Source: Boswellia sacra
Lineage: Eukaryota; Streptophyta; Magnoliopsida; Sapindales; Burseraceae
Assembly: GCA_013180625.2 (NCBI GenBank)
Contig: SNVD02013083.1
Span: 124,001 to 188,000 of the forward strand
Length of the DNA stretch: 64,000 nucleotides
Reading direction: 5' to 3'
In this document: one piece after another, positions 1 through 12,000 of the stretch
Position numbering within the stretch: position 1 is the stretch's first letter
How the letters are laid out: the number at the start of each line of letters is the position of its first letter
The notes under the pieces: generated by a model
The model's database searches: none
Seen by the model: the letters and a program-made list of their open reading frames with translations, nothing else
What the model was told of the DNA's origin: nothing
Made by a program: the position numbers and the translations under genes

Positions 1-1582
1 TCAATCAAGCAAAGCGTAAAGGTAACCAAGGGCATGTACTATTCTGTCTCATTCAGTTATGCTCGCACCTGTGCCCAAGATGAATCCCTCAACATATCTG
101 TGGCGCCAGATTGGGGTGTGCTGCCTGTGCAAACTCTGTATAGCAGCAACGGTTGGGACACGTATGCATGGGCGTTCCAAGCTTTGTATGATACAATAGA
201 GCTTATTTTACACAATCCAGGAGTGGAGGAGGATCCTGCTTGCGGACCACTCATCGATTCGATTGCCATTAGAACACTATACCCTCCTGGAGCAACCAAC
301 AGTGAGTTCATTCTCTTTAATAAATCAATGCTGAAAGTAATTAATTAGTAGTCTAGAAATATGATGTGCACAACACACAAATATACACAAACAATACGAA
401 AGAAGGAACTAGCTAGATATAGACCATTAGGTATGTGTATGGATATTTAGGTCTGCTTCTATTCATTGCCTAGTGCCAGGGCCCGCAGAGAAACTGACAA
501 ATCACTGGGTTCTGGGAGTACCCACATGATCAGAAGCTTGTAGCCTGTAAGCCACTTGTTTTGTTTGATTCATTAATTACTCACTGGAAGGTAGGTAGCG
601 CATCATCTCATTAATGTACGAAAGTTTGAACTTTTCTCTACTGGTCAGCCGTAGCTAACTTTTTTCCTTGCCTGAGCTGAATATTGAAGAGATTAGATGG
701 CACACACCACTTCTGAGCCCCTTTCAGACGTGGGGACACCACTGTTATAAATTATAGGGACAAAGATTGGAATCTTTGGCCATTTTGTTCCAGGAACGAG
801 GTACAACCTGTACTGTGAGTGCAGACCCATTAAAACTCTGTATGTAGACTCTTCAATAATGATGACAACTTAAATGTCCTGAGCCATAGCCATAGAAACG
901 TTGGTTGTACTTATAGAATTGATAAAGTGATAGGTGCTTGCCTCAGATGAATAAGCTCTATTGATTTTGTTGATGAATGTCTACTACAAACACAATTGTG
1001 AGTTTGTGACCAACTTCAATTTACATTGATTTTTAAAAAAAAAAAATTTCTACAGAGAACCTGGTAAAAAATCCAAGTTTTGAAGAAGGTCCATATGTGT
1101 TCCCCAACACATCTTGGGGTGTCCTAATCCCACCCAACATAGAAGATGACCACTCTCCACTACCAGGATGGATGGTTGAATCCCTGAAGGCTGTGAAGTA
1201 CATCGACTCTGACCATTTCTCAGTGCCACATGGGAAGAGGGCAGTTGAACTTGTAGCAGGAAAAGAAAGTGCCATTGCCCAAGTTGTGCGAACCATTCCA
1301 GGCAAAACTTACATTCTCTCATTTTCAGTGGGAGATGCTAGCAACTCTTGTGAAGGTTCAATGATCGTTGAAGCCTTTGCTGGTAAGGACACAATCAAGG
1401 TCCCTTATGAGTCTAAAGGCAAAGGTGGATTCAAGCGGGCTGCCCTCAAATTTGTGGCTGTTTCAACACGAACTCGAATAATGTTCCTTAGCACATTTTA
1501 CACCATGAGAAGTGACGACTTCTCTTCTCTCTGTGGCCCGGTTCTTGATGATGTGAAGTTGTTGAGCCTTCGTAAACCATGA
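1..1582 (+). CDS. DUF642 cell-wall protein, 3' part (two exons visible)
   Basis: Secreted DUF642 proteins are plant-specific wall proteins with two galactose-binding-like folds, reported to bind wall polysaccharides and pectin methylesterases. Exon 1-301 is open from the window edge, so the signal peptide and first exon(s) lie outside. It reads into the family block GVEEDPACGPLIDS and stops at a GTGAGT donor at 302. The next exon starts at 1056 after TTTCTACAG and runs to TGA 1580-1582. The joined codon gives ATNKNLVKNPSFEEGPYVFP, the usual start of the second DUF642 repeat. Conserved Cys pairs (DPACGP and SSLCGPVLDD) are present. The protein ends LLSLRKP, as is normal. There is no frame damage. 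The assignment is by recognition of the family; the exact paralogue is not determined. Confidence 0.93.
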
Positions 1583-1630
1583 ATAGTTCTTGATGATGTG
1601 AAGTTGTTGAGCCTTCGTAAACCATGAATA
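1541..1630 (+). repeat. 45-bp perfect tandem duplication across the DUF642 stop codon
   Basis: Bases 1541-1585 are repeated exactly at 1586-1630. The unit holds the last 13 codons, the TGA and three more bases. Because 45 is a multiple of three, the second copy stays in frame after the first stop and ends at its own TGA (1625-1627). Confidence 0.95.
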
Positions 1631-2035
1631 TTAAGGATGGATATGAGCCAGTTCATGCAGCCATTAATTAATTAGAAGGATGGCTTTGAGATACATATAT
1701 ATTTATATATATAAAATGTATTGTTGGATGGATCTGTTCTTATACTAAGAATGTTAATTTTGTTGCCGGAAAATTTTATATATATAAAAAAGTTCTCGGT
1801 GTGAGTTTAAGAAATAAGAGTATATATATTACATAGTGGTGTGATTTTATACAAGCGTTTTTGTATTAAAAAGAATTAAGTTGATCCCCTGATGATATCC
1901 TCCAATATATTCTTGTGATAAGAGCGCGTTATCATCATACATGCTTGCATCTAGTAAACACATTCAAATATCAATGACAATATTAAATTACTTACGGCAA
2001 AAAAAAAAAAAAAAACCGAGATTATAAACGATACG
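1631..2035. other. AT-rich 3' flank of the DUF642 gene
   Basis: Probable 3' UTR and spacer with TATA-rich simple sequence near 1700 and 1790 and a run of A at 2000-2015. I see no gene here. Confidence 0.6.
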
Positions 2036-2657
2036 TGTTGGGAGTGTGATCAAAATTTTACATTGACTAAACATGGGGAGGATTATGGGCAAATGAATAT
2101 GAACAATATCTCCATTAGAATTTGGCATTTTTGGAAGAATCCAAAAACAAATTCATAAGGGGTTAAAGTTCAAAGTGGACAATATCATATCAATGTAGTC
2201 TTAACAAGTAGTATCAGAGCTCAAGCCCAGACTTAGCCAAGAGAATACATCGAGAAAATTCTCAGAATGTTGAACAAAGGCTGGTGGGGCCCGGCAATGC
2301 CAAACTAAAGTAGTGGACCTTAGGCATTAGTTAAAGCTCATAATTGGATCCGTGGTTAGGCTCTATTGCACCAGGTGGTTTGCTCTGAATGCTTCATGGA
2401 CGTGTCCTGACCCTAACAGGATAAAGAGGAGTTGACCTGGATAAAGTAGCTCTCGAGGTAGTGAAACTCAGTGGAGCAGACAGATAGTCCTACATTGGCT
2501 AGATTTGGGAAGGATCATAGGCATATAAGTTTAGACAAAATTTTCATTGGTACGAGGCTTTTTGGGTAGAATCCAAAAGCTAATCTATAAGGGTTTAAGG
2601 CCCAAAGTAGACAATATCATACTAATGTAGAGTTTTGTGCGGTCTATAGTCTTAACA
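2036..2657 (+). mobile_element. TRIM-type miniature LTR retroelement
   Basis: Two diverged direct repeats of about 170-180 bp lie at 2036-2206 (starts TGTTGGGAG, ends CTTAACA) and about 2478-2657 (ends CTTAACA). They share phrases such as GACAATATCAT and AATCCAAAA. Directly after the left repeat is GTATCAGAGC at 2211-2220, the core of the initiator-Met tRNA primer-binding site used by many plant LTR elements. The inner part is about 270 bp with no reading frame. Short LTRs, a primer site and no proteins fit a terminal-repeat retrotransposon in miniature, moved by enzymes from other elements. The exact left end of the second LTR and any target duplication are unclear. Confidence 0.65.
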
Positions 2658-3840
2658 ATAGGAAAAAAAAATTGAGATCAAAATTGATTCCAAGTTTTGA
2701 ATTTAAATAGACTCGAAGTACAGTGGTCCATTGCCAAAGAATTTATTTGTTTGATTTATAACTACCTCAATAAGTAATACTTGCATGCAATTAGGTTTTC
2801 AATCACAAAAGTTAACGAAAATTTATCAATCAATGTATCTTATTAATTTAAAATATATATATATAGTCAAGTATGAGCAACAACTAAATTTCTTTTTTTT
2901 TTTTTAAAAAAAGTGAAAAATAATTAGTATCATCACTTATGAAATAAAGTCACAAAACCATCATCCATTCATCATCTTTCGTGAATAAACTATATGACAT
3001 TTTAATTTTTGTTTATTAATTATCAAATATTGTCTTAATGAAAAAATAACATGGGCTTCGCCAAAGTATCCTTCAAAAATATTTATCGATCCCTCACCAA
3101 TCAAGAACATAAAAAAATACAGCATTTTTTTTTAAATAATTAACTTTGAAAGAAAACTTGCTTGATTCAACCAAATTATATGCATCTCTCGCTCTTCTTT
3201 TACCCCAATACATGCACTTCATACTCAACTCTTTTATTTTTAATTATTGTTTTGATGACTTACTTCCTCAATAGAAAAACAATAAGGAAGGTTAACTTAA
3301 TATATCCCGATGGGGGCGCATGACAAGAAAATGTTTATTGTGATACTTATTCTTTGAACATTAATACCAATCAAGTTAGACAATCAAATTTATATAACTT
3401 AAGATAAAATATAAATTAACACGATGAGTAAAAATGAAAAGCAACTTAACACATTTCAATAATTAATGTGAGAACTATTAATCTAATGAATTTATGTTAT
3501 ATTAGGTTGTATAAATAATGGTATTGTTATTATTTATGTCTTATTTTAGGATATCAGATAGCAACGTCAGGTCTAAGAAGACAACAAAGTTTAATTCAGT
3601 ACCGTATCCCTAATCACACATCCTGAGCTCAAGTTTTGCCACTTGAGTCAGCCCTTGAGGGCTCAAACTATTAATTAATCTGCAATAGGGTTTTGTCGAA
3701 ACAAATTGAATCAACATTGTATTTTCTTTAGTCTTTTAAGTAGTGAGGTGAAAGAGAAACTATGCAGAAGGGCACAATGAAGAAGGGAAGGAGTACTCTC
3801 AATGATTAAAGGAGGTTCTTTTTTTTTTTTTTTTTTTTAA
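2658..3840. other. AT-rich spacer upstream of the Ran gene
   Basis: No open frame of note and no recognisable element. It holds poly-A and poly-T tracts and short TA repeats (near 2855). A T-tract at about 3819-3838 lies just before the block that is duplicated at 25545. Confidence 0.5.
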
Positions 3841-4373
3841 AGGTGATTTGAAGTTAAAATTAGATGGACCGGGTGACTCAGATATTAGTAGGGGTTTGTT
3901 TAGTGCCACAAAAACATAATTCTGTTCAATGAGGACAAAAATCCGAACAAATTGCAATGTAAGCCCAGCCCATAGTGAATCAAGCCCAATGCTCATAAAT
4001 AGGGCCGAAACTCAAAATCCAAAAACCAGAACACGTGCAACAATCAAACCGAATCACAAAACAATCGGACGGTTGAGAGAGTCGCGTCAGGCTAAAGCTA
4101 CCCAAGGACTGAGATACGGCTGGGCAAAATCACCTACAACATGTCCCACAAAATACACCAAAACTAACCAATGCTAAATCAAGTCTTCAACAAAGGCTTG
4201 CTTCTAGATCGTTGAGATCTCAGAATGCGGTGCAGCCCAACACAGGAGATCAAAACCGGAAACAAATTAGGGTGTCCTTAAACCTCCTATATAAACCTCC
4301 TTACGAAACTCGGCTACGCTGAAGCGCAAACGAAACTTATCGAAATCAAAATCAAAACGCAACCAAACAATTG
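3841..4373 (+). promoter_or_regulatory. Ran gene promoter and 5' leader (duplicated block)
   Basis: This block recurs at 25545-26072 and, shortened, at 26861-26968. TATATAAA at 4288-4295 lies about 80 bases before the ATG and is a good TATA box. In the copy at 25991 it has become TATACAAA. The conserved start GGACCGGGTGACTC marks where the duplicated segment begins after a poly-T tract. Confidence 0.65.
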
Positions 4374-5980
4374 ATGGTGAGAATCTTGAATTTGAATTCT
4401 TGTTTGATCTGCTTCTGCTTTTGATCCGTATTTGCGTTCGTGTTTTGTAACGGTTTTGTTGTTTGTAATTTGCGATTCAGGCACTACCGAACCAGCAGAC
4501 TGTTGATTATCCAAGCTTCAAGCTCGTAATTGTCGGTGATGGAGGAACTGGTACGAGTCGATGGCTTTTTTATTTTTTCTTTAGTATTAGGGAAAAAAAT
4601 AGTGATTGAAAACATGAATTTTTTATAATCATAAGTGAAGTCTAGGGTTTCGGCGTAGCCTGTGTTGTTGAATGCAATGTTATGGTTTCTTTGGTTGATT
4701 AGAATCGGGTAGTCTAGTAAAAATGATCCTTTGTTGCGGAGTTTCGATTGTTTAAATTGAATTAGGGTTTTGATGTTTGGTGTTCATTGCTTGTATTTTG
4801 ATGTTGTTACTGTTTGGATTGGTCTTCTAACTGAGTGTATTGCATAATGCCAGGAAAGACGACCTTTGTGAAAAGGCATCTTACGGGAGAGTTTGAGAAG
4901 AAATATGAACGTAAGTTTGATTGTCTTTTCGGATTGTGGTATATGATTGGACTATTGTTTTTGCAACTCTGATGGCTTATCTTTTGATTTACTTGCAGCA
5001 ACCATCGGTGTGGAAGTTCATCCTTTGGACTTCTTCACTAACTGTGGGAAAATTAGGTTCTACTGCTGGGACACAGCTGGGCAAGAGAAGTTTGGTGGTC
5101 TTAGAGATGGATATTAGTGAGTCCCTTCGTTGGTTTGGTCTTTTCCTTATTTTACTGTTACTTTGAGTTTGGTGGTTGTGAAACATTTTGTTCTTTTTGT
5201 GAATGGATTGCTCTTAAGTTTTGTCAATTTTCATATTCGGACATGCGATGATTGTTTTTCTGGTTGATTGTGCAGCATCCATGGGCAATGTGCTATTATC
5301 ATGTTTGATGTTACTGCCCGGCTGACATATAAGAATGTTCCAACATGGCATCGTGATCTCTGCAGGTTTGTGTTAAAAGCTTCCTTTTATATTTTTTCCT
5401 TTGTTTCAATTGATTTTTTTCTCCCTTTTGTATTAACTCTCTCTGTATGATAGGGTGTGCGAAAACATCCCAATTGTTCTATGTGGAAACAAGGTTGATG
5501 TGAAAAACAGGCAGGTGAAAGCAAAGCAGGTTACCTTCCACAGGAAGAAGAACTTGCAATACTATGAGATCTCAGCAAAGAGCAATTATAACTTCGAGAA
5601 GCCTTTCCTATACCTTGCCAGAAAACTTGCTGGGTAGATATTTCTTTTATCTTGCAATAGAGTAGCTTTTATTTTGATCTATATGGGAATTCATTTAGAT
5701 TGATAAAAATCTTTTTTTGCTTGGAGGGATCCTAACTTGCATTTTGTGGAGTCCCCTGCTTTGGCTCCTCCAGAGGTGCAGATCGATTTGGCAGCACAAC
5801 AACAGTAAGTACTCTTTTAGGATTTATAACTCCTACATCCGCACAAAAGAAAGAAAACATGTTATGCAATGAGACCATGAACCGATTTAATCTCCTTTGT
5901 TATTTTGCAGGCATGAGGCCGAACTTGCTGCTGCTGCTAGTCAACCGCTGCCAGACGACGATGATGATACATTTGAGTGA
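4374..5980 (+). CDS. RAN: Ran small GTPase, intact eight-exon gene
   Basis: Ran drives nuclear import and export and helps spindle assembly by cycling between GTP and GDP. Exons: 4374-4376 (ATG only), 4481-4550, 4854-4910, 4999-5116, 5276-5365, 5454-5633, 5727-5804 and 5911-5980, all with GT-AG borders. They sum to 666 bases, giving 221 residues, the normal plant Ran length. Visible motifs are the P-loop GDGGTGKTT, the effector segment [24 protein letters not shown] with the catalytic Gln, NKVD, ISAK and the acidic end DDDDDTFE. The first intron directly follows the start codon, so the exon at 4374 contributes only Met. The gene is the only undamaged member of a small local Ran family. The model is by family recognition. 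Confidence 0.93.
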
Positions 5981-8716
5981 AGGAAAGAGTGATGGGGTTG
6001 TGTGACTGTTGGAGTTTAAAGCTCAAAATAGATTGTTTTGAGGATGTTATGTGGTGTCTTCTGACAAGAGTTTTTGGGTTGAATTATTCTAGGCTTATTG
6101 TTACAGCGTTTCTTACTATTGCCTATTTTATGTCTCGGTATTTCTTTGCCTTTTATGTTACGGTGACTGCATATGCACTATGATACTGGTCAGGGAGCCA
6201 TCCAATTTTCTGTAGGATGTTTAAATGTTGCTCCAATTACCCTCCCAATCTGTTATTATTGCTATTGTGTTGATAGTTGAATATTCAGAATAGTGGAACA
6301 GAACTATCTAGAATATCAAGTGGTCCAACTATTGCACACACAAGATTTTGCCAGTCATCTCTTCCTACACGCAAAAGCCTAACAAAGCGAAGAGAAATTA
6401 GTTGTAAGTAGACACAAGGAAGGCTAATCTATGTATTATATTACTATCATATATGTAACAATATTCGTATATAAATTTGATGTATTATATTTATAATTTA
6501 TATTAATTTTTTTATTCACCTGATATTACATGAATTTTGTAATTTTGTAATTGTAATATTATTATTACTCTTACTAATCTTCATTTATTCATATAATATC
6601 TTCATATTAATCCAAAAGCCACTTGGCCGGAGCCTTCTTTTTTCTAACTTCACTTTTTATTTTTTTTTTATTTTTAAACAAGAATTTCTTTTAAGAAGAA
6701 ACAACGGTTCTATTTTCCCACATTAGTTTTGCAACTGTTCCTAACCAGAACTTCCTCGCTCGAAAAATTCAGTGACACCCGGGGACACTAGTAAGCACTA
6801 CATTAATGTCTCCGTCTTACATCCAAGGGAAACAGACAGCCACCCCACCCCCGCTGGTTCCCAACAAGTGACCAAATTGTATACCGTATGGCAAAAAATG
6901 TCGGAACATTTTTGAGAAAAATGGCCAAAAATACTATTTTCACATAGTTTTCGTACAAACCATAATGATTTTTTTTTCTTGATAACCTAGAAATCCTCGA
7001 CCTTTCTCTTGCTTACTGAGATTTCAGCAGGAAAAAGTAAAATAAATAAATAACATAACGAAGGTTTGAATAAAACTCCATATTCAGGTCTCCAGCAACA
7101 TGGTTCAAAGCGGTCTCTTTTAATATCTTAATAACACCAAACTCCAGAGTCTGCTCTCCACCCTGAAAAGTATGTCCTAGAATTTGTTTAGAAAAAGAAA
7201 GCAGCCAGTCAAAACCTGTATCAACATTTAGAACAAAACAAAAGTACTTGAATGTATAAATCTCCAGAAACAGTAATGATAAATTTTATAAAGATAACCA
7301 AGATTGCATGTGTTTAACAAGTATGCGGATTTATGTGACAATTATAAAGTCCATCATACAATTATAAATCTCATCATTTTATCTTAGAACTCAAATTGAA
7401 AGACAAATATTGAGTAAAATTCCGAATGCAATTATTGGGAAGTGACTTGTAGAAAGTAACACATTATGATTCAAAAAGGAATCAAGTCTTCACTAAGAAT
7501 TCATTTTTATGATTGAGAGATTGATCCTAAACTCCTCCTTGTATCTCATTTTCATAACCACAGTTGGGTTTTCAAAGAAAAATAGAAGTCAATATGACAT
7601 TCTGAAGCAAAATATAATTCAAATCGATATTCCGCCCACTTACAAAAAAAAAAAAAATCAATATTTAATGAGTATACCTTGTACATCTGTTTCTGCTACA
7701 GGAGAATAATCTCCCATGCTCCTTAGAACAGCTCAAGTAAAACCTGGCTCCTTTGTGAAAAACAAAATACTTTGAAAATGAACTCAAATTAGAAGAAAAA
7801 GAAAGGACGATAAGTATACCAGGATTCGACATTGAAGTAGAAAAGGACAAGTTCTAATAAATACGGTAGATAGCTTAGAATGTAAGCCTAGCATTCTTTA
7901 AAAAAATTTTTTTTTTCTTATGTGGTTTTGTAGACATTTCTTCATATGCGTGTATGTGTGCGAATCAAGAAGCAAGCATGCAAAACCACTTAAATTGCCC
8001 AGTGGAACAACACTGTGAAATGAGGCACATAATACATTAAGAAATGCAAAAAAAATTTGAGAAGCCATTTAATTTCTCCATGCTAAAAGTAATGTTGCAA
8101 GGAAATCATCAAATGCACATATTTGGGAAACATCTTGGTATCACAACAGAGGTCTAAGAAGTAAGCACATCACATAACTATATTTCAGAAGTAGCCTCAG
8201 CAATTTGTCACCAGTTAGCAATTAATTTCCCAATTTTGAATAACCAAAGGTCCTAAATGTCATCAGCACCAAAGAAAATTATCCTCGACAAAGTATGCAT
8301 GACATATGCGACAAAGCAAAAATCCAGCAGCCAAAGATGTCAGAATGGCATTATTCAATCTTAAACCAAGACAAATGACCTTGGTATTTTCGTATCAGGA
8401 TTCTGATTTTACTTTCTTTAGAACAGGAAAAGTCAACCATTCCACCAGGACCAATACGCCCGAAATGAACTTTACCAACAAGCAAGAGAAAATAATGAAA
8501 CCAGTGAGCAGTGGCTTTCCATCAATCTCTTATTTGCAGGGCATTCATTTACTATGCCAGGGGAGAGATGGTAAACCCCAGTATCATCTTTAGACCTGTG
8601 GAAGCAAGGCATGCATGCCTCCAACCCTAGCCCTAGAATATGCAGGGATTATCAATTAACAAATACAAAAAGGAACTTCCAATGCTATCAAATGGTATTG
8701 AGAAAATCCAGCCACT
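5981..8716. other. Ran 3' UTR and unassigned block, left copy
   Basis: The Ran 3' UTR runs to about 6260. From about 6300 to 8716 the sequence matches 30650-33075 closely with small indels, so it is the left copy of the duplicated segment. I cannot assign a protein. On the minus strand there are short exon-like stretches, for example after a TTTCAG near 7165 and around 8400-8600, but no continuous frame. The copy ends at CCAGCCACT (8708-8716), where the Copia element interrupts it. Confidence 0.5.
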
Positions 8717-8720
8717 AGCC

Positions 8721-8987
8721 TGGAGCTCTCCTGGCTCTCTCACACTCTCAGAACTCTCTAGTTCTAATTCCTGAACTATCTCTGGAGTTTCTATAATACA
8801 AATTCAAGCAGAATTCGTCCCATATTTATAGAAAAATTATGCATGCAATTTTCAAACAAGTTAGATGGGTAGTTCACCTAACCCTCACCTCCCTTTGACA
8901 TGGGAGGGATTTCTAGAAGCTCCATGCATGTCATGCATGAGCTCATCAGAATTCTAGAACTCATGCATGTCATGCATGAGCTCATCA
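8721..8987 (-). repeat. Copia 3' LTR, truncated
   Basis: It matches 15205-15462 of the other LTR but lacks the roughly 109 bases equivalent to 15096-15204. Only four bases (AGCC) separate it from host sequence. A 26-base CATGCATG-containing unit occurs twice here (about 8925-8950 and 8962-8987). Confidence 0.88.
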
Positions 8988-9033
8988 ATTCTCCCCCTCC
9001 ATCCCATGTGAAAGGGGATAACTACAAAAGTGA

Positions 9034-12000
9034 TCAGACCGCTTCTAATCCAACTATGTCTCTGCATAGTTCTAGCTTATCTCTGGTGACTACTTTTGTT
9101 AACATGTCAGCTGGATTCTCTTTAGTATGAATCTTCACAAGCTTCAACAGTTGCTTGTCCATCACCTCGCGTATCCAATGATAGCGAATGTCGATATGCT
9201 TCGTTCGAGAATGGTACAATGAATTCTTGCTCAAATCCAGAGCACTTTGACTATCACAGTGTACTTTGTACTCCTTTTACTCGATCCCAAGTTCTTGGAG
9301 AAACCGCTTCAACCACAAAATTTCTTTTTCAGCTTCCGCTGCGGTAATATATTCTGCCTCAGTTGTGGATAGCGCAACACACTTCTATAGTTTTGATTGT
9401 CATGACACAGCTCCCCCTTCAAAAGTGTAGACAGAACCTGATGTAGATTTTCTACTGTCAGGATCTCTGGTCATATATGAATCTGTATAACCTTCCAGAA
9501 TTGGATCAGCTCCCCCTGTAAGACAAGCATATTTTTGAAGTACTGTTTACGCCCAAAATATACCGCGGTTATTGTAGTATACATTGAGGTGTCGAATCCA
9601 CAAGGAGGCCTTTGATAAAAGAGGTTAGTAAAACAAAAATATTAAAAAGATAATAAAGATGTAAAATTTAACTTTGAAGTGATTGGTTCTAAAGAAAATA
9701 CAATTTTTAATAATTGGAAACAATCGATAGTAATTAAGAAGTAAGGCATCGAGAATCACTTATATGTTTTGTAAATCTAATCCCCACTTTGATTCAATAA
9801 TTATAACTCAATTGAAAGTTTCACATCCCAAACAATCAATCGGAAAATATGTATAGTATAGCATAAATGATAAACACATGTATTTGATATGCATAAACTC
9901 TTTACAAGCAATATTTACCAACAACGTTCATCCTTACAAGTTATCCAAGAGCGACAATATATCACATGACAATATTACAGTAAAGGACTAACTCATAAAA
10001 CGAAACTACCAGTAACAATTATAATTCAACACGAATCACATAAAGAAAGCATGACTGAATTTATATGAAATTGAGAATTATAATTTCTGGATTAAAAAAG
10101 AAATCACAAGATAAGAAAGAGTTTAACACAAACAAACATATAATCTTTATAGCCTTTGAGGTAGAATGAAAGTAGAGAAATAGATAAACTACACATACAA
10201 GTTCATCTTTAGCCTTACCAAGATCTCTAGCCTAACTTACAATTCATTCTTATCATTTCTAAAGAGAAAATACAAGAGAGAATTGTAATGTACAATGATA
10301 AAATGTGAACTCAAATGATTTTTTTCTCAAATTCATTCAATTCATCAAGTTGTCCTTAAATAGGTGATGAAATGGAACTATTATACCAAACCTCCACCAA
10401 TTTTTTCACATTGGCGGCCACCAAACATTCCACCAAATTGCAGCTGATTTTTGACCACCAAATGGACCGAATTGGGCTTTCTGGAAAACATGAAAGTTGT
10501 AGCATTTTGTCTCAGCTTTCCAGGGCCACCAGATTCATGTAATTTGGACAAGTATTCTCTGAGATATGGCCCAAATACTGGACATAGGTCGGGCTGAGAA
10601 ATAACTACAATTTGGTTTTGTTGTGTCTCAATTTCGGTCCATCAATTGTTGGATTTGGGCTTTTGATTGTTCTTCAGCTTTGTGTAAAATTGAGACATGT
10701 TGCTCCAGGTTCAATAATCTCTCCATTTTGATCTATAGATTGAGAGTTGTGTCCATTTTATTAAACCTGAAAAAATGATTTCCATTAATCACAATTTAAG
10801 GAAAACACTTTATTTTAAGATAAAGACTAAAGAAAATGCAAAAGAAATGAAACAAATGTAAAAGAGGCATAAGCAAAATAATTATGCTAAAATATCATAA
10901 AAGCTTTATAATATTGTCCAATTAGCATTAATTATTTATGCTTAAGAGTGTACTTTCATGCGTTTATCAAGTACCTTTAAGGTATCTGAGAATCCACTTG
11001 ACTGCCTCCCAATGTTCTTTCCCTGGGTTGGAAAGAAATCTGCTCACGACTCCTACAGTATGAGTAATATCTGACCTTGTACACACCATGTCATACATCA
11101 AACTTTTCACAATAGAAGAATAAGGCACCGTCGCCATGTCTTCTATCTCTTTCTTGGATGAGGGACATGGTCTCTTGCTCAGCTTGAAGTGATTAGCCAG
11201 TGGTACACTAACTGGCTTAGCATCATCCATGTTGAACCTTTGGATCACACGTTCAACATATTTCTCCTAAGACAGCCATAATTTCTTCTGTTTTTTGTCT
11301 CGACGAATGTGCATCTCCAAGATTTGCTAAGCTGGTCCCAAGTCCTTCACATCGAAGGTTTTTGATAGTTCATTCTTCAGCTGCTTTATTTTTGTTCCAT
11401 CTTTCCCGACGATCAACATGTCATCCACGTATAACATAAGTGCAACAAAATCTCCACCTGAAAGTTTCTGGAAGTAGACACACAGGTCTACAGTGGTTCT
11501 TTTGTACCCATGACTCACCATGAAAGAGTCAAACTTCTTGTACCATTGCCTTTGTGCTTGCTTAAGGCCATACAAGCTCTTTTTGAGCTTGCACACGAGG
11601 TTTTCTTTTCCTTGAACCTCGGATCCTTCTGGCTGCTTCATATAGATTTCTTCATGCGAGTCTCCATGAAGAAATGCTCTCTTCACATCTATTTGTTCAA
11701 GCTCTAAATCTACACTTACGGTCAATTCGAGGATGACACGGATTGAGGACATTTTTATTATCGGTGAGAAGATTTCATCAAAGTCAATTCCTTTCTGCTG
11801 AAGGAATCCTTTTACCACCAACCGAGCTTTATGCTTCATCACCTTTACTGTTCCATCTTTCTTGAGTTTGAATACCCACTTATTCCTCAGTGCCTTCTTT
11901 CCTTCTGTGAGCTCATCTAGTTAATAAGTTTTATTCTTCTCTAGAGAATTCATCTCATCTTGCATTGCATGTAGCCATCGTTCTTTGTCTGGATGAGATA

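Noticed and set aside
8306..8593. 95-codon plus-strand frame, also seen at 32648-32896
   Set aside because: The frame ends differ between the copies and no family is recognised; similarity is explained by the DNA duplication.
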